64,000 bases of DNA from positions 744,001 to 808,000 of the forward strand of contig CAVSDL010000001.1 of assembly GCA_963726775.1 (NCBI GenBank), read 5' to 3'. The DNA is from CAIWHR01 sp963726775 (GTDB taxonomy: Bacteria > Pseudomonadota > Gammaproteobacteria > Burkholderiales > Casimicrobiaceae). Numbering within the stretch: position 1 is the first letter of the stretch; every line of letters starts with the position of its first letter. The translations under genes were made by a program, and so were the position numbers. A model generated the notes under the pieces. It was not told where the DNA came from and searched no databases. It worked only from the letters and a program-made list of their open reading frames with translations. Of this stretch, positions 8,806-17,466 are shown piece after piece.

Positions 8806-10116
8806 TTGTGGTACCTCGTGCTGCCACTCCTGCCGGTGCGGCTCTGGTGGCGGGGACGCAAGGAGCCGGGCTATCGCGTACGCATCGGCGAGCGCTATGG
8901 CCGGTACCGGGACGGCCGCGTCACCCGCGGACCCGTGCTCTGGATACACGCGGTGTCACTCGGAGAAACGCGTGCTGCAGTCCCGCTTGTGGATAGGGCA
9001 CGGCGGGCTTTTCCCGAGGCGACCGTGCTGCTCACGCACATGACGGCGACGGGTCGGGCCGCCGGACATGCGCTTCTTGGCGATCGCGTCGTGCAGGCGT
9101 GGCTGCCCTACGATGCGCCGTTCGCCGTGCGCGCGTTCCTCGCGCACTGGAAGCCCTGCGCCGGCCTGATCATGGAGACCGAGCTGTGGCCGAACCTGGT
9201 CGCCATGGCGCGGGAATCCGGCGTGCCGCTGTTCCTCGTCAACGGACGGATGTCGGAGCGATCGGCGGTCGGTTACGCGCGCGTGCCCTCGCTTACGCGC
9301 CCGATGCTGGCGGCGCTCGCCGGCGTCGCCGCGCAGGCGGAGTCCGACGCCGACCGGCTTGCAGCACTCGGTGCGCGGACGTCGATCGCCACCGGCAATC
9401 TCAAATTCGACGTGGCCGTGCCCGACTCTGCGCAAGCCCTGGGCCACGAACTGAAGCTGCGATTTGGCGAGACGCGGCCGGTGTGGGTCGCGGCTTCGAC
9501 GCGCGAAGGCGAGGAAGCGCTGATTCAGGATGCGCTCGCGATCACTCCGCTGCCGCCTGAAGCGCTGACCGTCATGGTGCCGCGCCACCCCCAGCGGTTC
9601 GGCGCGGTTGCCGAACTCCTGCGCCGGCGGGGAGTGCCCTTCGTTCGTCGCAGCGACAACGTGCCGGTGCCCGCCGATGTCGGGGTCGTGCTCGGTGATT
9701 CGATGGGCGAGCTGGCGGGCTACTACGCGGCGGCCGATGTCGCGTTCGTCGGCGGCAGCCTGCTCCCGTTGGGCGGGCAGAACCTGATCGAGCCGATCGC
9801 GGCGGGGCGACCCACACTGGTCGGTCCCCACATGTTCAATTTTGCCGAGGCGACCGCGAGAGCCCTGGAGGCGGGCGCCGCGGTGCAGGTCGCCGACGCC
9901 GTGGCGCTCGTTGCCAATGTCGCCGTGCTCCTCGGTGACCGCCGCCGGCGCGACCGGATGCGCGACGCTGCGCTGGCGTTCCACGCCGCGCATCGCGGCG
10001 CCGGTGACCGGCTCTGGACATGGCTGGCGCCGCAGCTGAGGGATGCGCTCCAACCGCCGGGAAACGACCGGGAAACCGGGCAAGGACGGGGGATCACCCC
10101 TTCAGCTGGCGATTGA
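8806..10116 (+). CDS. waaA: 3-deoxy-D-manno-octulosonic acid (Kdo) transferase
   Basis: Transfers Kdo from CMP-Kdo to lipid A precursor. It is an inner-membrane anchored GT-B enzyme of about 436 residues. An N-terminal hydrophobic anchor is followed by LWWRGRKEPGYRVRIGERYG, then HAVSLGETRAA, METELWPN and GGSLLPLGGQNLIEP, all diagnostic for WaaA. The start is uncertain. TTG at 8806 is the first conventional codon, but homology suggests the protein begins about eight residues earlier, at CTG 8782, just after GGGAGG at 8770-8775 (reading VRALYTLLWY). The 3' end overlaps tolC by 23 bases, convergently. Confidence 0.93.
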   Translation: MWYLVLPLLPVRLWWRGRKEPGYRVRIGERYGRYRDGRVTRGPVLWIHAVSLGETRAAVPLVDRARRAFPEATVLLTHMTATGRAAGHALLGDRVVQAWLPYDAPFAVRAFLAHWKPCAGLIMETELWPNLVAMARESGVPLFLVNGRMSERSAVGYARVPSLTRPMLAALAGVAAQAESDADRLAALGARTSIATGNLKFDVAVPDSAQALGHELKLRFGETRPVWVAASTREGEEALIQDALAITPLPPEALTVMVPRHPQRFGAVAELLRRRGVPFVRRSDNVPVPADVGVVLGDSMGELAGYYAAADVAFVGGSLLPLGGQNLIEPIAAGRPTLVGPHMFNFAEATARALEAGAAVQVADAVALVANVAVLLGDRRRRDRMRDAALAFHAAHRGAGDRLWTWLAPQLRDALQPPGNDRETGQGRGITPSAGD

Positions 10117-11458
10117 TCTCTTCGAGGTCATCCACCGTGAGGGTCCCGACCGCTGTCTTCAGGCGCAATACTCCGATGAGATAGTTGAAGTATGCCTGCG
10201 CGAGATCGCGCCGCGTCGAATAGACATTCTGCTGGACGTTGAGCACGTCCAGATTCGTGCGGATGCCGACCTCCTGGCCCAGGATGTTCGACGCGAGCGC
10301 GCTCTCCGCAGACACCACCGCCTGCTCGAAAGCCTTCACCGACGCGACGGCGCTGGTCACTCCGGAAAAGCCCGTCTGCGCCTGGAAGAGCGCGATCCGG
10401 CGGGCGGTCTCCAGGTCCTGCCGGGCCTTTTCCTGGAGGGCGATCGCTTCGCGCACCCGCGATTCGATGAATCCGCCCAGGTAGATCGGAACATTGAGTT
10501 GCAGCGAGATGCTGCCCAGCCGCTGTTCGCTCGCCACTGTCGAGGTGACCGCCGCATTGGAGCCCTGGGCGTTGTAGCTGCCCACGAGGTCGAGGGTCGG
10601 ATAATGGCCCGCCCGCGCGCGGTCGACTTCGAGCTTCGCGACCTCGAAGTTGGCATCGGAGATGCGCACGTTCAGGTTGTCCTTCAGGGCCTTTTCGACC
10701 CAGAAGTCTGCGGTGGCCGGTACCGGAAGCGCCGGCTGCAGACCCGCCCCGAGCCTCTTCAGCTCCTTCGGATAGCGGCCGATGATCGCCCGCAGCGCCG
10801 TGACGCGGTTGTCGTATTCCTGCCGGACCGAGATCTCCTGCGCGACGATGGCATCGTACTTGGCCTGCGCCTCGTTCGTGTCGGTGATTGTCGCGACGCC
10901 GACCTCGAAATTGCGCTTCGCCTGGGCAAGCTGTTCGACGACCGCTTTCTTCTGGCTCTCGGCGAGTTCGATATTGAACTGTGCGAGCAGGATGTCGAAA
11001 TACGCGACGGCGACGCGGATGATCAGATCCTGCTGAGCGATGCCGAGGATGTATTCGGCCTGCGTGACCTGCTGCCTGGCCTGGTCGAGAAGAATCCAGT
11101 TCTGGTAGCGGTAGAGCGGCTGCGATGCCGACACGATCGCGCTGTACTGGTGGAAGTTGCGGCTGATGTCGATCTGAGGGTCGCTCTTGATCGTCGCATC
11201 GTAGTTGTTGAGGTTGGCGTTGCCGGAGGCGCTCACGTTCGGCAGCAGGCCGGCACGCGCCTGCGGCACTTTCTCCTGCGTCGCCTGCCATTGTGCCTTT
11301 GCGGCGGCGATGCCGGGATCGGCGCCTTGTGCGTCGCGAAAGATCTGCAGCAGGTCCTCGGCGGCGGCGGATCCCGCGGCGGCAGCCAGGCTCAACGCGG
11401 CAGCCACGGCAAAGGCGGACAGGCGTCGTGTCATCGTTGGCATTCCATTGTCTTTCAT
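10094..11458 (-). CDS. tolC: TolC family outer membrane efflux channel
   Basis: Outer-membrane channel for type I secretion or RND efflux, 454 residues, trimeric in the family. A signal peptide covers about residues 1-33. It then shows the duplicated TolC repeat: LLPNVSASGNANLNNYD and YRYQNWILLDQARQQV in the first half, YPTLDLVGSYNAQGSN and LNVPIYLGGFIESRVREA in the second. The C-terminus ends soon after AQAYFNYLIGVLRLK, as is typical. It lies downstream of the rhodanese and pcm genes on the same strand, with the RND permease and adaptor further upstream, so it is the natural outer-membrane partner of that pump. It could also be transcribed from the promoter at 12648-12677. Confidence 0.93.
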   Translation of the reverse strand: MKDNGMPTMTRRLSAFAVAAALSLAAAAGSAAAEDLLQIFRDAQGADPGIAAAKAQWQATQEKVPQARAGLLPNVSASGNANLNNYDATIKSDPQIDISRNFHQYSAIVSASQPLYRYQNWILLDQARQQVTQAEYILGIAQQDLIIRVAVAYFDILLAQFNIELAESQKKAVVEQLAQAKRNFEVGVATITDTNEAQAKYDAIVAQEISVRQEYDNRVTALRAIIGRYPKELKRLGAGLQPALPVPATADFWVEKALKDNLNVRISDANFEVAKLEVDRARAGHYPTLDLVGSYNAQGSNAAVTSTVASEQRLGSISLQLNVPIYLGGFIESRVREAIALQEKARQDLETARRIALFQAQTGFSGVTSAVASVKAFEQAVVSAESALASNILGQEVGIRTNLDVLNVQQNVYSTRRDLAQAYFNYLIGVLRLKTAVGTLTVDDLEEINRQLKG

Positions 11459-11503
11459 GCGCGGCGCTGCGCGGCGACGGCAACCATCACGCGCCGAGAC
11501 GCT

Positions 11504-11830
11504 TCAATACCGTTTCATCGAAGGCTCGATCAGAGCCGCCCATTGCTCGACGCCGCCGCGCAGGTTGTGAACCTCCTCGAAGCCGGCGCCCTTCAACATC
11601 ACTCCTGCATGTCCGCTGCGATTGCCGTGGTGGCAGACCATCACCAGCGGCCGATCCTGCGGCACTTCGTCGATGCGCGCCGCGAGCTGGCCCAGCGGAA
11701 TCAATACCGAGCCTTCGATCCGGCAGTACTCGAATTCCCACGGCTCGCGCACGTCGATCAGTACCGGTCGTGGACGCTCCGGGTCGTCCCGCCATGCGCG
11801 GAGCTCGCCGGGCCCGATTTGCGGGATCAA
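11504..11830 (-). CDS. Single-domain rhodanese-like protein
   Basis: Small sulfurtransferase of 108 residues. It has the CH2A-like phrase VLIDVREPWEFEYCRI and the active-site loop CHHGNRS, with the catalytic cysteine at about residue 70 and an intact basic loop, so it is probably active. The ATG overlaps the stop of pcm by four bases (ATGA), and tolC follows 45 bases after its stop. Single-domain rhodaneses next to pcm and tolC are common in betaproteobacteria. The sulfur acceptor is unknown. Confidence 0.88.
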   Translation of the reverse strand: MIPQIGPGELRAWRDDPERPRPVLIDVREPWEFEYCRIEGSVLIPLGQLAARIDEVPQDRPLVMVCHHGNRSGHAGVMLKGAGFEEVHNLRGGVEQWAALIEPSMKRY

Positions 11831-12486
11831 AACCGGAACCGCGACGGCGTCGCGGCATTCTTGAGCGGGTCGATCACCGTTTCGAACATCTTGTGCGTCG
11901 CCATCGAACCGGGCGCAACCCAGCGCGTCATGGTCCCCGTCATGGCCGGTGCGTCACCGACGACCGCGAACATCCGCCCGCCCGGGCCAAGTTGCTCGAC
12001 GAACCGATCGGGCAAAACGGGCGTCGAGCCGGTCAGCACAATCGCATCGTAAGTAGCCGCGCCCCAGCCGCGCGCACCGTCACCGACCACGAACTCGACG
12101 CCGGAGATGCCGGCGCGGGTGAGCTTTGCTTTCGCGTCGTCGGATAATCGGCGATCGATCTCGACGCTGGTCACATGCGCGCCCTGGGTCGCCAGCAGCG
12201 CCGTCAGGTACCCGCTGCCCGTCCCGATCTCGAGCACGCTTTCATTCGGCGCAAGCTTCAGTTCCTGAATGACGCGGGCCTCCATCTTCGGCGCCCACAT
12301 TTTTTCATTGCCAGGCAGCGGAATCTCGAGGTCCGCGAAAGCGAGCATGCGGTAGGCCGCCGGCACGAATTCCTCGCGCCGGACCGCAAACAGCAGGTCG
12401 AGGACGTCCTGATCCAGCACCTCCCAGGTGCGGATCTGCTGCTCGACCATGTTGAAGCGTGCCTGTTCGATATCCATGACGGTCAT
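11827..12486 (-). CDS. pcm: Protein-L-isoaspartate O-methyltransferase family protein
   Basis: SAM-dependent methyltransferase of the PCMT family, which repairs isoaspartyl residues. It has 219 residues from the ATG at 12484-12486, or 216 from the next ATG at 12475-12477. The N-terminus has NMVEQQIRTWEVLDQ, the SAM motif I is VLEIGTGSGYLTALLA and motif II is around GVEFVVGDGARGWG. In the PCMT family the motif after this is usually a Pro-Ala loop; here it reads VLTGSTPVLPDRF, so substrate range may differ. It is the first gene of pcm-rhodanese-tolC. A leader of about 155 bases separates it from the promoter at 12648-12677. Confidence 0.85.
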   Translation of the reverse strand: MTVMDIEQARFNMVEQQIRTWEVLDQDVLDLLFAVRREEFVPAAYRMLAFADLEIPLPGNEKMWAPKMEARVIQELKLAPNESVLEIGTGSGYLTALLATQGAHVTSVEIDRRLSDDAKAKLTRAGISGVEFVVGDGARGWGAATYDAIVLTGSTPVLPDRFVEQLGPGGRMFAVVGDAPAMTGTMTRWVAPGSMATHKMFETVIDPLKNAATPSRFRF

Positions 12487-12628
12487 GCGCGTTGGAGAGG
12501 TGCGCAGCGGCGGGCTTGGATCACTCCGAACCTGCCCGGGTACTGGGTCGGCGACCTCGATCGCACGGGGGCTGTCGCAGCATGAAATTCCATCGTGGCC
12601 ACGTTGCGCGGGGCGGATCCCAAGGCAC

Positions 12629-12647
12629 AACTGACTCAGGGTCAGTT
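12629..12647. promoter_or_regulatory. Dyad operator candidate (AACTGAC-N5-GTCAGTT)
   Basis: A perfect 7-base inverted repeat with a five-base centre lies directly downstream of the -10 box at 12648-12653, covering the predicted transcription start of pcm-rhodanese-tolC. The architecture is that of a dimeric repressor site of the TetR or MarR kind. No regulator gene is nearby in this window. As a terminator it lacks a T-run on either strand. Confidence 0.5.
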
Positions 12648-12677
12648 ATTATGCAGGCCTTCATTATCGCACGTCAA
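12648..12677 (-). promoter_or_regulatory. Sigma-70 promoter for pcm-rhodanese-tolC
   Basis: On the minus strand TTGACG (12677-12672) and CATAAT (12653-12648) are 18 bases apart, each matching five of six consensus bases. The promoter lies just after the stop of the RND permease gene (12694), so pcm, rhodanese and tolC can be expressed apart from the pump genes. Confidence 0.65.
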
Positions 12678-12693
12678 ATCGGGACGATCCGTG

Positions 12694-15600
12694 TCAATCC
12701 GCGGGGCCGTGCGCGCCGATCGAGGTCCCGGTCGCCGCCCTTGCCAAGCGGGCCGCGCGCTTCGCCTTGCGGCGCTCGGCCCACGCGTCAAGGTAGGTGT
12801 AGAGCACCGGCACAACGACCAGCGTCAGCAGCGTCGACGTGATGATGCCGCCGATGATCGCGCGCCCCATCGGCGCCTGGGTCTCGCCGCCCTCGCCCAG
12901 GCCGAGCGCCAGCGGCGTCATGCCGCCGATCATCGCCGCCGTCGTCATCAGGATCGGCCGCAGGCGCACCTGTCCCGCCCGCAGCAGCGAGTCGTGCAGA
13001 CTCGCCCCGGCGCGGCGCGCGCGGTTGGCAAAATCGACGAGCAGGATCGCGTTCTTGGTCACCAGCCCCATCAGCATGATGAAGCCGATGATCGAGAACA
13101 GGTTCAGCGTCGTGCCGGTGAGGAGCAGCGCGAGAAACACGCCGATCAGCGAAAACGGCAGCGACGCCATGATCGCCACCGGCTGCGTGTAACTCGCAAA
13201 CTGCGAAGCGAGGATCAGGTAAATGAAAACGACGGCCAGCCCCAGGGCGGCCAGCGCGGCCTGAAATGACTCCTGCATGTCCTTCGCCTGTCCGCCGACG
13301 TCGAAGCGATAACCCGGCGGCAGCACCGTGCCCTTGATGATCTTCTGCACGTCCGAGTTGACGTCCCCGGACGGGCGGCCTTCGACGTTGGCGTACAGCG
13401 CGACGCGGCGTTGCAGCTCCTGCCGCTTGATGATCTGCGGACTCGTCGTCTCGACGATCTCGGCGACCTGGCGCAGCGGAACCATCCGGGCCTCGCCGTC
13501 CGGTCCGCGCTTGGCGGTGGTGAGGTACAGGTTGCCGAGGTCGGCCGCGAGCCGGCGACTCTCCTTCGGCAACTGGACGTTGACCTCGTAGTTCTGGCCG
13601 TCGGGTCCCAGCCAGTAGCTCACCGTGTCTCCGGCGAGCAGCGGCCGTATCGTAGCGCCCACCTGTTGCACGGTGATCCCGAGGTCGGCCGCGGCGTCGT
13701 TGGCGAGGCGGATCGACAATGCCGGTGCCGCAGCCTTTTCCGAGGTCTCGAGGTCCGCGATGCCGGGAACCTTGGCGACCGTCTGCGCAAACTGCCCGAT
13801 CAGGTCGGTCAGCGTTTGCGGGTCCGGTCCCAGCAGGTTGACCCAGACGGGCCGGTCGAAGCCGAACGCGACCTCGATCCCCGGAATCGGCTTCAACTCC
13901 GCGCGAATCGCCCGCTCGAGCTCCTTCTGCGACCGCGAGCGGTCGCTGCGGTCGACAAGCTTCAGGTTGACGCGGGCGTAGTTGCGCCCTTCCTCGGTAC
14001 CGATCGTCGTCATCGTCAGCGCGATTTCCGGGACCTTCTTCAGCGCCTCCTCGACTTGCCGCACTTTGCCGTCGCTGTACTCCAGACTCGAGCCGACCGG
14101 CGTATTGAGCCGCAGCGAGATGAATCCCTGGTCGGTTTCCGGGACGAATTCGGTGCCGACGAGAGGCACGACGGCAAAGCTCGCGAGAAACGAAACGACC
14201 GCCAGCGCGAGCACGCTCTTGCGGTGCCCGAGCGCCCATTCGAGGATCGCGCCGTACCGCTCGTGCATCCACTCGATCCCGCGCTCGATGCGGTCCATGA
14301 AGCGGCCAAGCCACGGCACGCGGGCGAAGCGCCTGCCCGGAGGGTCGTGCCAGACCGACGACAGCATCGGATCGAGCGTGAAGCTCACGAAGAGCGAGAC
14401 GAGCACGGCGACGGCGACCGTCACCCCGAACTGGAAGAAAAAGCGGCCGATCAGCCCGCTCATGAACGCGATCGGGACGAATACCGCGACAATGGCGAAC
14501 GTCGTCGCCATCACGGCGAGCCCGATCTCGTCGGTCGCCTCCTGCGCCGCAGCGACGTGCGACTTGCCGAGCCCCAGGTGGCGCACGATGTTCTCGCGCA
14601 CGACGATCGCATCGTCGATGAGGAGGCCGATGCACAGCGACAGCGCCATCAGCGTGAGGAAGTTGAGCGTGAAGCCGAACGCGTGTATCGCGATGAAGGT
14701 CGCGATGACCGCGATCGGGAGCGTGAGCCCGGTGATGATCGTGCTGCGCCAGCTGTGCAGGAACAGGAACACGATCAGCACCGTGAGGAAGGCGCCCTCG
14801 ACGATCGTCTGCTTGACCCGGTTGACGCTCTTCTCGACCGTGTCGGCCGTGGAGTTGGTGACCTTGAGCTCGACGTCCTTCGGCAACCGTGACTTGAGCG
14901 CTTCGACGGCAACTGCGACACCGCGGCCCGTGTCCACGATGTTGGCGTCCTGCGCCTTCTGGATGTCCAGCGTGATCGCCGGCCGGCCGTTGATACGGGC
15001 GATCGAGTCCTGCTCCTTCTCGCCGTCGATGACGTCGGCGATCTGCGACAGGTAGACCGGGACGCCCATCTGCTGCGCGACGATAATGCGCCCGAACTGT
15101 GCCGGATCCTTGATCTTGCCCTCGACACGGACGATCGCGTCGGTCTGCCCGCGCGTGATGCGCCCGGCGGGAACGTCCTGGTTCGCGTTGCGGATGGCGG
15201 CGATCACCTGATCGACGCCGATACCGAGCGCTGTCACCGCGCTTGGCTTGATCTGGACGAGGATCTGGCGCGTCACGCGGCCGCTGACGTCGATGCGCGC
15301 CACGCCCGGTACGTTTTCCAGCCCCTTGACGATCGTCTGGTCGGTGAGCGAACTCAGGTCGCGCAGGTCGAGCGTCGGCGACAGCACCGCCAGCGAAACG
15401 ACCGGCTGCTGGTTCTCGAGGTCCGCGCGGATGACGAGCGGGTCCTTGACGTCGCGCGGAAAGCCGGGGCGGACCTGGGCGATCTTGTCGCGCACGTCCT
15501 GCATGGCCTTCGCCATGTCGGTCGCCATCCGGAACTCCGCAAAGACCTCGCTGCGGCCCTCTTTCGAGTTCGAGCGGATGAGGCTCGCGCCGGACACCGT

Positions 15601-15816
15601 GTTGATAGCGTACTCGAGCGGTTTCGTGACGTCGGTTTCGACGACTTCCGGCGAGGCGCCGGGATAGCTCGTCAATACGAGCACGAACGGCAGAGAGACG
15701 TCCGGCATCTGCTCGACGCGCAGCCGGTTGTACGCGAACAGGCCGAGCACCGCGATGGCCACCATCACCATCGTCGCGAACACCGGGTTCTTGATCGAGA
15801 CGCGCGTTATCCACAT
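12694..15816 (-). CDS. RND efflux transporter permease (AcrB/MexF-like)
   Basis: Inner-membrane proton-driven drug exporter of the HAE-1 type, 1040 residues, with the duplicated six-helix plus periplasmic-loop plan. TM1 follows MWITRVSIKNPVFATMVMV, and the periplasmic part has YPGASPEVVETDVTKPLE. The proton-relay region of TM4 is visible as CIGLLIDDAIVVRENI with the Asp pair. The second half shows the matching NAILLVDFANRARR and GMTPLALGLGEGGETQAPMG. It follows its adaptor gene by 26 bases. Substrates cannot be predicted; the nearby tolC is the likely exit duct. Confidence 0.93.
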   Translation of the reverse strand: MWITRVSIKNPVFATMVMVAIAVLGLFAYNRLRVEQMPDVSLPFVLVLTSYPGASPEVVETDVTKPLEYAINTVSGASLIRSNSKEGRSEVFAEFRMATDMAKAMQDVRDKIAQVRPGFPRDVKDPLVIRADLENQQPVVSLAVLSPTLDLRDLSSLTDQTIVKGLENVPGVARIDVSGRVTRQILVQIKPSAVTALGIGVDQVIAAIRNANQDVPAGRITRGQTDAIVRVEGKIKDPAQFGRIIVAQQMGVPVYLSQIADVIDGEKEQDSIARINGRPAITLDIQKAQDANIVDTGRGVAVAVEALKSRLPKDVELKVTNSTADTVEKSVNRVKQTIVEGAFLTVLIVFLFLHSWRSTIITGLTLPIAVIATFIAIHAFGFTLNFLTLMALSLCIGLLIDDAIVVRENIVRHLGLGKSHVAAAQEATDEIGLAVMATTFAIVAVFVPIAFMSGLIGRFFFQFGVTVAVAVLVSLFVSFTLDPMLSSVWHDPPGRRFARVPWLGRFMDRIERGIEWMHERYGAILEWALGHRKSVLALAVVSFLASFAVVPLVGTEFVPETDQGFISLRLNTPVGSSLEYSDGKVRQVEEALKKVPEIALTMTTIGTEEGRNYARVNLKLVDRSDRSRSQKELERAIRAELKPIPGIEVAFGFDRPVWVNLLGPDPQTLTDLIGQFAQTVAKVPGIADLETSEKAAAPALSIRLANDAAADLGITVQQVGATIRPLLAGDTVSYWLGPDGQNYEVNVQLPKESRRLAADLGNLYLTTAKRGPDGEARMVPLRQVAEIVETTSPQIIKRQELQRRVALYANVEGRPSGDVNSDVQKIIKGTVLPPGYRFDVGGQAKDMQESFQAALAALGLAVVFIYLILASQFASYTQPVAIMASLPFSLIGVFLALLLTGTTLNLFSIIGFIMLMGLVTKNAILLVDFANRARRAGASLHDSLLRAGQVRLRPILMTTAAMIGGMTPLALGLGEGGETQAPMGRAIIGGIITSTLLTLVVVPVLYTYLDAWAERRKAKRAARLARAATGTSIGAHGPAD

Positions 15817-15842
15817 CGCCGTTTCCCCTGGCCCGCGCCGCG

Positions 15843-17042
15843 TCAGCCCGCGACCTTCGTCTTGCCCGACGTCGGCGCCGACGCGGGCAGCGGCGCCGGA
15901 ACCGGCGCCTTGACGATCGCCGGCGCGCCATCCTTCAGATTGTCGAAGCGCGCGCCCAGCACCGGCACGCCCGCGGGCAGCGCGGTCTTGATCTCCACGC
16001 GACCCGCGGCATCGTCACGGGCGCCGATGACGACGTTGCGCTTCGCGAGCTTGCCGTCATCGAGGATCCAGACGAACGCCTGGCCGCCTTCCACGCGCAC
16101 CGCCGTCGCCGGCAGGGTGGCCAGCGGGGCACTCGCGGCGAGGGCAATCCTCCCCGTCGCAAACATGCCGCCGCGCAGCGCGCCGTCCGCATTCGGGATT
16201 CCGACGTAAACCAGGATCGAACGCGTGCCGGGCTCCGTCGCGGGATTGATCCGCTCGACGCGTCCGGTGAACCGGCGCTCGCCGAAGCCGTCGATAACGA
16301 GCTCGACGGCCTTTCCGATCGTCAATCCCGGCACGTCGACCGCCGGCACCACGGCCTGCAGCTCCATGTCCTTCAGGTCGACGATGGTCACGAGCGGCGA
16401 GTCGAACGCGACCTTCTCGCCCGGCTGCGCATGGCGCTTGGCTACAAGGCCGGTCAGAGGTGACATCGCAACCGCGTCGCGCAGCGCGTTTTGCGCGAGC
16501 TGCACCTGCGCTTCCGACGACTTGACCGAGCCCTGCGACACGTTGAAGCTCGACTCGGAATTATCGAAGGCGTTCTGCGAGATGAAGTTCTGCCGAAGCA
16601 GCGTCTGGTTGGTTGCGCGCGTCTTCTCTGCGAGTGACAGCTGGGCCTTCGCCGATTCGAGGGCGCCGATGCGCTCGGCGAGCTTCGCCTCGAGGTCGGC
16701 TGTGTCGATCCGCGCCAGAACCTGTCCCGCCTGGACGGTCTCACCCTCCCGCACGTTGATCTGACGGACGTCGCCTGACACCTTGGCTTTGACGGTTGCC
16801 TGGCGCACCGGCTGAAGCGCGCCCGAAATCGGGAGCCAGCGAGCCAGCGCGTGGAGCTCGACCCGGGCGAGGTCGGCAGGTGTGAATTCGAGCGTGACGG
16901 GCGCCTGCGCGTCGCCCTTCCCTCCGAATCCGTCGGCGCCCTTTTTCACGAGGCGCATGGCCACGCTGCCGCCGATAGTGCCCACTATGACCAGTGCCAC
17001 GACGCTGCCGACCAGCCGGCGGCGAGTCCATCCGTGTGCCAT
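15843..17042 (-). CDS. RND efflux periplasmic adaptor (membrane fusion protein)
   Basis: Adaptor that links the RND permease to TolC, 399 residues. An N-terminal membrane anchor (about residues 10-29, VGSVVALVIVGTIGGSVAM) is not a lipoprotein signal. The lipoyl/hairpin domain follows, with VKAKVSGDVRQINVREGETV and the coiled coil ALESAKAQLSLAEKTRAT. The beta-barrel segment VELVIDGFGERRFTGRVERI comes next. The tail is Ala/Pro-rich. The ATG at 17040-17042 follows AGGGGG. A longer frame to 17177 has no family support. First gene of the efflux operon. Confidence 0.9.
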   Translation of the reverse strand: MAHGWTRRRLVGSVVALVIVGTIGGSVAMRLVKKGADGFGGKGDAQAPVTLEFTPADLARVELHALARWLPISGALQPVRQATVKAKVSGDVRQINVREGETVQAGQVLARIDTADLEAKLAERIGALESAKAQLSLAEKTRATNQTLLRQNFISQNAFDNSESSFNVSQGSVKSSEAQVQLAQNALRDAVAMSPLTGLVAKRHAQPGEKVAFDSPLVTIVDLKDMELQAVVPAVDVPGLTIGKAVELVIDGFGERRFTGRVERINPATEPGTRSILVYVGIPNADGALRGGMFATGRIALAASAPLATLPATAVRVEGGQAFVWILDDGKLAKRNVVIGARDDAAGRVEIKTALPAGVPVLGARFDNLKDGAPAIVKAPVPAPLPASAPTSGKTKVAG

Positions 17043-17393
17043 CGTTGCCCCCTGTAGCGTCCGCCGTTTCGGCCGCGCCGAGCGTTGCAGTGCCGGCCCG
17101 GGTTGGCCGGGCCGGCCTTGTTTCTTGCTGTGTCCCGCTTCGATGCGTCGGACCGCCGATCCGGATTCGGAAAGCATCGCAGTCTAGAGCGCCTGGCGGA
17201 TGCCGGAAAGTGCGCTGCGACGGATCGCCCCCCGGGGCGATGGACGGCAGCCGCGGCGCGCGGGTTGGACTCGGCCGAGCTGCTTCGGGTTCCTGCTCCC
17301 GGAGGGGCCCGTCCCGAAGCCTGCCACTGCTCCGGACTTGCGTCGTCACTCGCGGCTCGCCTAGGCGCCTCCCATTTGGGACGGACAAGCCGA
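17043..17393. other. Divergent intergenic region between the efflux adaptor and livK
   Basis: About 350 bases hold no convincing gene. They must contain the adaptor promoter on the minus strand, but I see only a weak TAGACT near 17180. The livK promoter begins at 17394. A GC-rich block CCGGCCCGGG...GGCCGGGCCGG lies near 17093-17117 and can fold. Confidence 0.3.
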
Positions 17394-17422
17394 TTGACAG
17401 TCTGACGGGGACAGCAAATAAT
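17394..17422 (+). promoter_or_regulatory. Strong sigma-70 promoter of livK
   Basis: A perfect TTGACA (17394-17399), 17-base spacer, then AATAAT (17417-17422). Predicted start of transcription is near 17429. The leader carries CCGGAGGAA at 17454-17462, a very good ribosome-binding site for the ATG at 17467. This is the best promoter match in the window. Confidence 0.8.
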
Positions 17423-17466
17423 TGCCTGTTGCCCTTTTGGCCAACCCCATTCCCCGGAGGAAATTG

